Source: Albugo candida (lineage: Eukaryota > Oomycota > Peronosporomycetes > Albuginales). From it: DNA of 64,000 nt. Below are positions 22,581 through 32,383 of the stretch, piece after piece. The stretch is taken from the NCBI GenBank assembly GCA_040437565.1, contig JBDOQK010000035.1, positions 248,001 to 312,000 on the forward strand, written 5' to 3'. Within the stretch, counting starts at the first letter, position 1, and each line of letters opens with the position of its first letter. The notes beneath the pieces are model-generated. The model was not told the DNA's origin and ran no database searches. It worked only from the letters and a program-made list of their open reading frames with translations. The translations under genes and the position numbers were made by a program.

Positions 22581-24371
22581 ATGGAATTTGTTATATGGGA
22601 CGACGGACTTAGGTGCGAGGACGAAAACGCCACAGAGAGCGAGCTCTTTGCGGGTATTTTATACTTTTGGAAACAGGGAATAGAGACTTTGAGTCAGAGC
22701 GGCTATTACGTCGCTATAAAGACGAAATGTACGCGTTTTGAAGTGATACAAACTGTGGGTTTCTTACAAGCAATCAAAAACTTTGTGCGAGTTTGTGGTC
22801 AAAGCGATCATTCGAATGTATCGATTTCGACGACACTTTCTGAGCGTTTGATTCACATACAGCAAATTGGGTCTAAGCTCTTTATGGCAATTGTAAGTTT
22901 TAAATTATGATTTCTGATTTTGTAAATGTGATCAGCTTTTGTAGATGCGGCCAATTGATCGACTGAGTGTAATGTGTACAGGAGATCGGTTGAGGCGGTC
23001 TTTTACAGTGCTGGATGGACGTAGAAAGCTCGGGAGATGGAGCTTGGATCATTGCTTACGGACGCGTATGATATCTTTTGTTTGTTTCACGGTTCTCTGC
23101 CCAGGTAATGGACATTCGCAGCTCATTTGGGTATTGCTGATAACATTGTCATAGCATACTGGCGAGACCGATAGAGATTGAGAACATAACTTGTGGGAAG
23201 GATTTGCTGATTGCTCTACAAAGTACACGAAAAAAAATCAGAAAATTAGGACGATATGATCAAACACAGACCCGAGATAATGAGGTCAAAGCGTTGGAAT
23301 CTCAACTCGACAATTTGGAAAGTCTTTCTCCTATGCGTGCGATTTTTCAGATATGCGAGGCATTTTTTCCAGCATTTCTTTTCTCAGCAAACGCGCTTTC
23401 CATAAATAGCTTTCATCGTTTTATAGGTGAGTGCTCTGCTTTTCTGGTCAATTTGTACGTAACTTGTATTTGGAAGGAACTCAAAGTGTTATCAATCCGT
23501 CAACTCTGTTGACAGTCGAGTCGTTTCGGAATCGGATTCACTTTGAGTTTGAGCACCAAGTACAGTTCTGCTCGATTTTCTACCGTGGAAAGTTGCTGTC
23601 AAGCAACTTGCCGTCTAAAACACAAGCGTTGATGTACAAATTTGTCCGTTTACGGGAATGGAATGCGTTGGAACATCTCGAAACCTCCAATATTGGTGTA
23701 TGGGCTTCGTCTCAAGAGAGCGATTCCAAGTCGATTGATCTTGTCTGGGCTAACATGGAAGACTATAAAGAGCTTCTGTCTCGTGGACATTTACATCATC
23801 GAAATAGGTACCCGAATCTCACGTCGTCGCATATTCCGTTTTTGATGAGGTCGTACAGCGTCAAGAGCGAGACCGGACGACCAAAATCTCAGTTTGGTTA
23901 TTTGCTTCGTGACGGTACTTATGCAAGCATTATTGGTCGGCAAAAAAAGAGCTGGGTGCAAATGGAGCAAAAATATTCCGAGACCGATCTCTGGAGTACT
24001 CGATTGTACACTCACACTATTGACCAGAGCAAAGTCGATGTGAATATCTACACATCTAAAAGCCACGTCGTTATATGGAAAGTAAAGAGATACCCGAAAG
24101 GAAGTGTTCCGACCACTAATCGATATTTGTGCTGTAGGCAGCTGGTCTAACTTTTATTGTTACTATGTACACGGATGATCGAGACGTTATGAAGGCTTCC
24201 AAGCGTGATCACAGCAAGATACTTGATTGGGGCATAGAGCCGGGGTATCATTTGAACGAAAAGGACATTGATTTTATGGCTAGATTCGAAGCATTTTGTA
24301 TCGACCAACAGGCTATAAAACTCGCCAAACATTTACAAACTCGCCTGAAATGTACATCAAAACATGCATGA
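22581..24371 (+). CDS. CCZ1/INTU/HPS4-family longin-domain protein (CCZ1-like)
   Basis: Multi-exon gene, probably the CCZ1-type subunit of a Rab-activating exchange complex (Mon1-Ccz1 acts on Rab7 at late endosomes and vacuole). The first exon (22,581-22,892) carries a first-longin pattern: FVIWDD, GILYFWKQG, then the V-G-F-L-Q-A-I-K-N-F-V segment equivalent to VGLCEAIVxF in CCZ1. A second longin signature (IFYRGKLLSSNLPSKTQALMYKFV) lies near 23,575-23,650. The last exon (24,136-24,371) begins AAGLTFIVTMYTDD and ends in a helical tail. Introns at 22,893-22,944 and 24,080-24,135 are clear. Those between about 23,060 and 23,490 are not resolved, so the middle of the protein is uncertain. HPS4 or Fuzzy/Inturned relatives are alternatives; family membership is more secure than the exact name. 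Confidence 0.68.
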
Positions 24372-24439
24372 AAGGTTCCATTGCAGGAGTGATCGTACAT
24401 TTAGCTGACTCGAAGTTGGCGTAAAGGCAAAAAGGCTGT

Positions 24440-24823
24440 GGTACTGCAATTGGCTAACGAGGATGTAGTAAAAATCAGCTCGGCAGTTTAACACACTTTA
24501 AGCATCAGATTTGAGTGTGTTTCCGGGTAACAGACTCTTTTCACATGCCATCAAGAACATACGTTCCTTAGAATATACCGCGAAATATTTGCGGTCTTCC
24601 GTATACCTTTGATGCCTCCGCCATCATTCTTACACATTCATACTATTGTGCTAAGAATTGTAGCGAGCAAAATCGCCAGCCGAGCTTCCAGACTCAATAA
24701 TATATATCACTGCATCATGGACACCGGACTTTGCAATCAGCGATGTACAATGAGTGCAAAATGCAGTTTCAATTACAAAGTTGACATATCGACTATTCTA
24801 CGCGATAATCAATGATATATCTT
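24440..24823. repeat. Second allele-like copy of the CCZ1-LINS1 intergenic block
   Basis: Matches 25,760-26,147 with scattered substitutions and ends at the gap exactly where the other copy reads on into the LINS1 upstream region. With the CCZ1 3' end repeated at 24,924-25,071, the left contig end 24,223-24,823 corresponds to right contig 24,924-26,147, differing by point changes and one segment of about 620 bp. This looks like two haplotypes placed in tandem. Confidence 0.75.
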
Positions 24824-24923
24824 NNNNNNNNNNNNNNNNNNNNNNNNNNNNNNNNNNNNNNNNNNNNNNNNNNNNNNNNNNNNNNNNNNNNNNNNNNNNN
24901 NNNNNNNNNNNNNNNNNNNNNNN

Positions 24924-25071
24924 TTGATTGGGGCATAGAGCCGGGGTATCATTTGAACGAAAAGGACATTGATTTTATGGCTAGATTCGAAGCATTTTGT
25001 ATCGACCAACAGGCTATAAAACTCGCCAAACATTTACAAACTCGCCTGAAATGTACATCAAAACTTGCATG
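24924..25071 (+). pseudogene. Repeated 3' end of the CCZ1-like gene
   Basis: Begins at the gap edge with the same coding sequence as 24,223-24,371 (DWGIEPGYH ... HLQTRLKCTSK), differing near the stop (His to Leu before the final Ala). The 3' flank then diverges by several substitutions. Probably the allele or contig overlap of the true gene end, not a separate gene. Confidence 0.8.
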
Positions 25072-25296
25072 AAAGGTACCATTGCAGAAAAGATTGTACA
25101 TTTAGTTGACTCGAGGATGGCATAAAGGCAAAAAGTCTGTGGAATTTAGCTTTGTCTTTAACTTCAACTCTGCTATTTTTGTTGTATCATAGGAGAGCTC
25201 TTGTCAACGTGGGATTTCTCCATTGTGCGGATGGATATACTTCTATCGGCAATTCTTGCTTCTACAGCCTGCACGTTCTTCCAGGTCTACCTACCA

Positions 25297-25668
25297 TCAT
25301 TCACTTTCATGTCGAAAGCATGAAAAATGCTTTTGAGTTGGGGGCAAGAAAACATCGACTACGTATAAGATAAAGCACAATATGTGTAGTAGAGGGATCT
25401 TATCTTTAGATAATTCAAATCTAAAAAGATGTATCGACGTGTAGGACACTTGCTCCCTTACAGATGTCACTCCTTCGTGTGTGGCCACGGGAAACGTGTG
25501 CACTCGCCATATATTAAGGCGGTGATGGTTTTTGGGCATGAAATCGTTAAGCTCACTCAATGTATCATAGATGTCCCAAATCTGAATTGATTCGGAATAA
25601 CACGCTAAGAAAAGAGCAGCCATAAAGAGAGAAACACGAAAGTGGGTGGCACATACCAAACGTTTCAT
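25297..25668 (-). CDS. Candidate small secreted protein in an indel segment
   Basis: Open frame of 123 residues from the Met at 25,668 (upstream Mets at 25,719 and 25,686 are in frame). The N terminus MKRLVCATHFRVSLFMAALFLACYSES has a charged start, a hydrophobic core and a small-residue end, as in a signal peptide with cleavage near YSES. The rest is unrecognised, and a second hydrophobic stretch (LLHILCFILYVVDVFL) near the C terminus could be a membrane segment. It lies wholly within the about 620 bp absent from the other copy of this intergenic block. Coding status is unproven; no homologue is recognised. Confidence 0.4.
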   Translation of the reverse strand: MKRLVCATHFRVSLFMAALFLACYSESIQIWDIYDTLSELNDFMPKNHHRLNIWRVHTFPVATHEGVTSVREQVSYTSIHLFRFELSKDKIPLLHILCFILYVVDVFLPPTQKHFSCFRHESE

Positions 25669-26365
25669 TTCTGTAGTGCCTGACATAGGCTTTGGACTTA
25701 ATGTTAAGTATGTGTACATCCGACGACGGAGAGGCAGCTGGCTCAGTATGTTATCATATTACTGCAATTGGCTAACGAGTATGTAGTAGAAATCAGCTCG
25801 GCAGTATAACACACTTTAAGCATCAGATTTCCGATTAAGTGTGTTTCCGGGTAACAGACTCTTTTCACATGCCATCAAGAACATACGTTCCTTAGAATAT
25901 ACCGCGAAATATTTGCGGTCTTCCGTATAACTTTGGTGCCTCCGCCACCATTCTTACACATTCATACTATTGTGCTCAGAATTGTAGCGAGCAAAATCGC
26001 TTTCCGAGCTTCCAGACTCAATAATATATATCACTGCATCATGGACACCGGACTTTGCAATCAGCGATGTACAATGAGTGCAAAATGCAGTTACAATTAC
26101 AAAGTTGACATATCGACTATTCTACGCGATAATCAATGATATATCTTTAAAAGCAATAAGCAGAAATCTTCCCGTCATGCCTCAATATCCAAACGGGCTG
26201 ATGCTTTCTACCAGCCATTCTCTCGATTCATACCGCTTTAACGAATTCGCTAAAACCAACATCGGGTACCGGTTGTATATGGCAATAATCTATTCCTCGG
26301 GTCGCCTTCATAACAAAATAACTGATTGTGTAGTCATCTACAAAGCACAACAGTGATTGGATAAT

Positions 26366-27996
26366 ATGACACCAAAGGCGTTAGTAACATCATGCAAAAA
26401 ACTTCGAGAGCAATATCATTTATTTTGTGATGGTAATTCAGAGGCACGAAATCAGATCCTTTATGAATTGTCACATTTTTCAGTACGATTACAAAGAGAA
26501 AACTCTGTTCATTTGATACAATTGGCTTCTGAGCTGAACGATTTGATCAATTACTTGCTGGCAAATTTACTTTTTGCAGCCGATCGATTTATTGGTTTTG
26601 CAGCAAAGGAGACCCTTTTTGTTATTATTTCAAATGTTCCTCTCGCTGCTTTTTCTCGTACGCATTCGTTCAGCAAATCGGGCGAATTCGAATCGTTGAG
26701 TCATCGCAACGTATTGGAATGTGGGATGCGGTACGACAAAGAAGCTTTTTTTTCTCGCAGCCTTTGATATTACTCGTTATAATCGCAAAGTCAGGTGTCA
26801 ATGTGTAGGTCTCTCGACTCTCAAGTTGTCTGCCTGATGCTCTTGCGTGACCTTTTCAATACAAACACGGGTACGCTGATTTTAAGCTCGGTATTGCAGC
26901 TGTTGCGCATCCACATTGTGGATAAGCGTATTACATGGAAAGAAAGTATCCTATCTCATCCTCACCATACAGTCTTACTATTGGAACTGCTCATTGAAAG
27001 TATTGACAATTGCGCGAAGAAGGAAGTCAACGATCTCAATATTTATGCGGAGGTGCAGCAAATTGGAATGGAAGCTATGAATGCATTATGTACTTTTACA
27101 TTAGAAAGTATCGATCTCACAGTGAGTAGCTTCACGTTTCGATTTCTGGTTCGACTGCACGACTTTTTGTCCTCTTCTCGGTCTATTTCGAGGAAAAATG
27201 ACACATCATCTCTAAAGCAGTTTCAAACTCAAGTTGGCAGCTTTCTCCACTATGCAATCACTAATGAAGCCTGTGTCTCTCTCAATAACCGGGAAAGCGA
27301 AAGTTCTTCTATGGTCAGATCTCAATTCATATCATCGGATAGTAGCCGCACAGTTGTGGCACAGTGGATTCACTTATTTACTTCAGTCAAGCTTTCATGT
27401 GTACAGACGAATGATATCGACTCCAACATGTTGCTTCAGCAATCGCATGACTTTTTTCCTACTCAGGATCGACTCATTCAGATTCTGGTCGATCAGGACG
27501 ACTTGCTTATCTCTGTACTTGACAATCTTCTTCAGATTTGGGAATTATTGCGGAGCAAGTGTGGATGGAAGGAGGAAACAAGGTTTCTGAACGCATCCAA
27601 TCCTGATGTACTGTTTGGACGTCTACTCGAATTATTCGATTTCGATGCTCTGGTTCTACTGGATCTGCTTACATCTCCGGGTACTCATCGTTTCCTAGCA
27701 CAGTATCACTTCTCTGCTAATACAATTGTAATATCGTAGACACACTGATGTTGAGATACCTAGTACGCTACCTCCGCCACTTGGATGTTCATTGGGACGA
27801 AAGCAGCCTTACTTTGAAGAAGGTCAATTTTTTGACTCAGATATTGCACGCTCTGTCGCAGTTATCTAGTAAAATCAAGCTACTTCATGATTCAAACGTA
27901 TTCCCGTACAACGCCGGACCTCTAATCAGACGAATACACCTTATCCAATGTCAATACTCTGCATCCGACGTTTCGAAATGTGAAGACGGCTCGTGA
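26366..27996 (+). CDS. LINS1 (Lines homologue)-like protein
   Basis: Three exons, 26,366-26,730, 26,809-27,680 and 27,740-27,996, join in frame to give 497 residues. The C-terminal LINES signature is clear: LLELFDFDALVLLDLLTSPDT followed across the intron by LMLRYLVRYLRHLDVHW (family pattern F-D-x-x-V-L-L-D-x-L-I-S-x-E-T ... FxxYFVRYLKxL). The N-terminal part is helical and leucine-rich. Lines proteins are poorly characterised; the animal gene is linked to segment polarity and cognition, and its molecular role is unknown. It lies downstream of the CCZ1-like gene on the same strand. The duplicated block 25,760-26,147 forms its upstream region. Confidence 0.75.
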
Positions 27997-29360
27997 AGTA
28001 AACCGAAGTGGATACTCAGAGCAATGGCGACATCTCGCTCGCCCGAGTTGTACGTACATGTCCATATCGAGTCATCAGAGCTGCCCAGCTTCTACTGCCA
28101 GCATTTCCCATCTGATCGAGTGAAAATCCGAGCTGGTAAGATTATATGTGGATGACGACNNNNNNNNNNNNNNNNNNNNNNNNNNNNNNNNNNNNNNNNN
28201 NNNNNNNNNNNNNNNNNNNNNNNNNNNNNNNNNNNNNNNNNNNNNNNNNNNNNNNNNNNACTGCCAGCATTTCCCATCTGATCGAGTGAAAATCCGAGCT
28301 GGTAAGATTATATGTGGATGACGACTCGATCATATCATTCTGGTCGTTTACAGCCAAATGAGGTAACTAACGGTGGGGATATCCAACTCGGATATAATTT
28401 GCCAAAGAGCGTACTGAGTGGGGTGAGATAAAGGTGAAGTACAGATTGCAGTGAAGATACACGAAGATAAGCAATGTGCAATTGCTATTAATAAAAGCGA
28501 TGTAACTTTTATTCGACGGTGTCAAAGAAACCAATAATCGTCATAAAGTGATGAATAGAAACTCGCGAGCTGTTTTTGCAAAAGCGATATGAAAAAGAGA
28601 ATTCTGGGCTTCTGCAGAACAGCCTTGTTCGTGGGGGAGTTTTGAACAGTTGAGAACCTCTATAGTAGACTGACGAACAGAGAAGCAAGAGTCGGCTGAG
28701 TAACTATAGTAAGGCTAAAGCACATATTGATAAGTCTGATCATTGATTGTAGTTATGATACTCTCGGAAACAACATGGACGATGAGGAAGTACATTGAGC
28801 TGTTAAGAATTGCGTCAGAAGAGGATCGAGCAGAATTGCCTGCAGCGTACTGTAGTACTATGGATGATAGTGGAGGATTTTTGTCAAGCAGCATGCAAAG
28901 CACGCATTGACATAGACAATAACCTCTGATCACAAGGGACAATGAATTGAATATCTGTTTCCGTGTGATCAAATTGTCTCTGGTACAGGTAGAAAATCAT
29001 TGTGACTCGTTGNNNNNNNNNNNNNNNNNNNNNNNNNNNNNNNNNNNNNNNNNNNNNNNNNNNNNNNNNNNNNNNNNNNNNNNNNNNNNNNNNNNNNNNN
29101 NNNNNNNNNNNNGGTTATTGTCTATGTCAATGCGTGCTTTGCATGCTGCTTGACAAAAATCCTCCACTATCATCCATAGTGGAGGATTTTTGTCAAGCAG
29201 CATGCAAAGCACGCATTGACATAGACAATAACCTCTGATCACAAGGGACAATGAATTGAATATCTGTTTCCGTGTGATCAAATTGTCTCTGGTACAGGTA
29301 GAAAATCATTGTGACTCGTTGGCTGCTCACACGAAATCGAATTTATTGAATTGGTCCTTA
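27997..29360. other. Intergenic stretch with two gaps; no gene seen
   Basis: No frame with recognisable protein features. Bases 28,094-28,159 recur exactly at 28,260-28,325 (unmerged overlap of 66 bp), and 28,870-29,012 recur at 29,179-29,321. Between them a contig begins with a perfect fold-back, 29,113-29,169 against 29,177-29,233. Confidence 0.8.
29113..29233. repeat. Perfect 57-bp inverted repeat with 7-base loop at a contig start
   Basis: Arms 29,113-29,169 and 29,177-29,233 are exact reverse complements. The left arm begins exactly at the gap edge, and the left contig (28,870 onward) has the sequence without the fold-back. An assembly or library fold-back artefact is more likely than a genomic palindrome. 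Confidence 0.85.
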
Positions 29361-29630
29361 CAACACGAAAAACAACAAAGTTTGATAGGGTCAGATGGAA
29401 GTTAGGCTTCTGGAAGTTGGTTGTGTTTCTGGGGCTAAAGCTTGCTTTTGACTGCTAAGAAAGTACCTTAGCCGCACCACTCGCCGTGTTATCGTCAAGA
29501 CGAGCGCTGGATAGCAATAACGATAAAGTTCTACCTCTAAAGACTATATTGTGAACACTAAGCTTATTTTAGATCTCCTAGGGATAGATTCTAGAAACCT
29601 AGGCATAAACGGTATCTATATTTGCCTTTG

Positions 29631-29702
29631 AAGCATCTTGCGATGCTTCATAAGCATCTTGCGATGCTTCATAAGCATCTTGCGATGCTTCATAAGCATC
29701 AT
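29631..29702. repeat. Short tandem repeat, about 21-bp unit, 3+ copies
   Basis: Unit GCATCTTGCGATGCTTCATAA repeated with no obvious mismatches. Each unit contains a small internal palindrome (GCATCTTGCGATGC). Absent from the equivalent part of unit A (about 7060-7090), where only one copy-like stretch is seen. Confidence 0.9.
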
Positions 29703-31306
29703 TTCGACAGCAGGTCAATCCTTCCAACCCACCAAAGGCATTGTCAAGTGACTGCGGCCAGCGCTTTCAAGCAAGCTGGTTCTGAGGAAGAATCTTCACA
29801 ATTGTATTCCTCAAAACCCTTCGCTGGATTCCAATTGGAATTTATCGCACGTCGTCAACAACAATGAGCACAAAGGTCACACCTTCATCAATCATTAATT
29901 TACGATGAATGCACCAAGCCCATTCGACCGTCTTGACACCAACGTTCCGACAGAAAAGGTAGACACTGCTATATGACCAATTCTGACGTCTTTTTATGTG
30001 TACACTTTTTTCATCAGCAGTTTTCGTCAAGTTGGAAAGTCCAAGAAGACAGCAACCACTATGTGAGTATTGCCTTGCGTCCTTTTGTAGCATGGAAGTG
30101 CCATAGGGCTTTGAATTAGTGCCAGCTTCTTTAGCGATCCCATGCTATCACCGATCTTGCCCTTCCGGGTTCATCTCATCACGGATGAGTCACACCTAGT
30201 CGTTTCCATTAAGCGGCGAATCGTTTCCCTACCTGGAAATACGCGAACAGGACGCCATAATACGTGGAGAGATATTCTGCGAGCACATTAGCTCATGTAC
30301 TCCTTACAAGTCTCAAGAATCGTACCGATTCTTCAGCGTTCGTGGCTCCAGGTAATAAGAGTTCGATACTCAAGCTCGCACTTCGACATGGTCGACCCGC
30401 TTCTTTTCTTGCCGACTCCTGTGAACCGCGTCTACTGATTGAGAAGCGAAGATCTATTAAGCTGAGGAATGATCGAAAATGCCAGATGTGGTGGACTCCA
30501 TTGCTATTGAAAAAGTTGAAGTGTCATACTTAGAGACCGTTTTTACGTGTATGCCGAACCTCTTCCGAATGAGTTTTAGCCATCAACGATCACGTATGCA
30601 CATGAGCGCTCAGAAACCATCCATTTGTCGCATCAATTATCGTTCTATGACGAGCTCGAACAATTCCAATTCCATACCAACCAGATTGATGAGTACGACA
30701 CACCATGTCATGGCAGTATGTCGAATCATTGGCCACCACGTGTTCGAACACCTTCCAAGTCTCCACCCGCTTCACTCCTCAAGCAGTCGTAAATCGACTC
30801 GACGTTTTGTGGTTCACATCATTGACATTGATTATGGTGTGGCCACACTACATGTTGAGCGCTTAGGTTGCCAGATGGCACAATCTCCTTGCTCGCGACA
30901 GAACGAGCTTTCTAGGGTTCGCTGCGTCCCGCTTTGGGAAACGAAGGCGATTTTCTCATACAAATAGCTATCAGCTCATCGTTCAGCTGAATAGAAGAGC
31001 AATGTTACTTCCTTGAACTCGAGGTAATAGAACACTCGAGAAGGAATTAAATGTCGCATTACTCAGCTCTCTAGATCGTGACGCAAGCGCGCATCGTATC
31101 CCATAATCATTTACTGAATAGTTCCTTCTAATTTATCGTAATCAAACGCCCTAAACCCTATTTTTTCTTACACAGCCCTCGTTCAAACGAGAAATCGAAT
31201 GCTTGTGTAGCATCTTCGCTACATGCATGAACTTGATTCAAACAGCAGTTAGGTTTCACAATTTGTAGAAGTCAGCTGCCAAAGTACTGATGTTCAACTT
31301 TGTTGC

Positions 31307-32383
31307 ATGGACCTGAAAGTGATCACTTTTAAATTTACAGGAAACATGAAGCTTCTCGCCTTTGAACTCTGCACTCTCCATCTTTTTTCAAAATCGCAGC
31401 AATCGTACACGACGGACATCTTTGAAACGGAAATTATATTTGATGAAAAAAATTTCAGTAATAGTCGTATAGCACTCAATGCACGCTGTACTGGGCAAAG
31501 AAAGTGGATGATCACCTATTTTGTGATTCAGGATGGACAAACTTACCAACAGGAGCTACTGGTAAATCACCATTTAAAGTGCACAAATGAGCTTTTGACC
31601 GAATCTGATGACGCGCCTCCAACAAAGCAATCGCATTGTGGGTTGGACTTCTTACGAAATCGTGCAAGGAATGAAGACCCCCAGCCAATACTGCTCACAA
31701 ACAACGTGCTGGTCGAAATACTCAAACAGGAAAAAGTTAAAGATACACATGTCGGGGCGGATTTATTTCTCACTTACAGTTGGACAGAACCGGTTGCTCC
31801 ACGAGTATACATACAAGTTGTCAGCGGTACAACGAACAACGAGTATAAAAAAAAAATGCCTTCTTACTACTACGTTAAAGATATGCTAGGTCCTTTCATA
31901 GGTAAGATCCATTTTGGTTCAATCCTTGAACCGAGCGATTTCAATACAGGCGAGAGGGAAAATCTGTATTTCGACTTGGGAAGACTGGTGACGAAAATTC
32001 CGAAAGATGTGTATCGGAGTTTCAGAAATAGACTAGAAAAGATCGTAAACATTGTAACTGACCAGCAGCCCGGGATGGAGCCCTTGACCTTCGATTGTCC
32101 GAATCGGTATATGTTCGACCAAATGCCATCCATTGTCATGAAGTTCACTCAAAAGAAAGAAGAAATGTCGTACACCTTGACACACCAGGAATATATCGTG
32201 GAGCTCCCCAGCATTGTGACCAGGGTTGAATCAGGTCCAGCTCGGTGCTACTTTGCACTTGACCCGCACGAAAAGATGCATGATTGGATTTTTGGAGCTA
32301 CGTTTGCCAAAAAATTTCAAATGAAAATGGCCTTATTAAGTCCACTAAGGGTCCAGATAGGCTTCATGCCTTTTCAAGTCTAG
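31307..32383 (+). CDS. Pepsin-fold-like protein lacking catalytic motif, repeat-embedded (copy B)
   Basis: Single-exon gene of 358 residues, paralogue of 8866-9954. The first about 40 residues are close to copy A (MDL-VITFKFT-NM, LFSKxQxSYT-DIF), and later parts are much more diverged. C-lobe-like landmarks: LGPFIGKIHFGSI, NLYFDLGRLVTKIPKDVY (DLG where active A1 proteases have D-T/S-G), FDCP, MPSIVMKF, QEYIVEL, RCYFAL and DWIFGATFAKKF followed by RVQIGF. The cysteine pair FDCP/RCYF matches the disulfide of pepsin C-lobes. No N-lobe catalytic Asp motif is visible, so a pseudoprotease or a different function such as binding is inferred. A weak signal-peptide-like start (MKLLAFELCTLHLF) follows the second Met. 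Non-coding flanks on both sides align well with unit A. Confidence 0.7.
   Translation: MDLKVITFKFTGNMKLLAFELCTLHLFSKSQQSYTTDIFETEIIFDEKNFSNSRIALNARCTGQRKWMITYFVIQDGQTYQQELLVNHHLKCTNELLTESDDAPPTKQSHCGLDFLRNRARNEDPQPILLTNNVLVEILKQEKVKDTHVGADLFLTYSWTEPVAPRVYIQVVSGTTNNEYKKKMPSYYYVKDMLGPFIGKIHFGSILEPSDFNTGERENLYFDLGRLVTKIPKDVYRSFRNRLEKIVNIVTDQQPGMEPLTFDCPNRYMFDQMPSIVMKFTQKKEEMSYTLTHQEYIVELPSIVTRVESGPARCYFALDPHEKMHDWIFGATFAKKFQMKMALLSPLRVQIGFMPFQV

Noticed and set aside
29113-29233. A long hairpin that could be a microRNA precursor or a transposon fold-back
   Set aside because: The arm starts exactly at a contig edge, and the left contig carries the same sequence without the inversion. A fold-back artefact is simpler.
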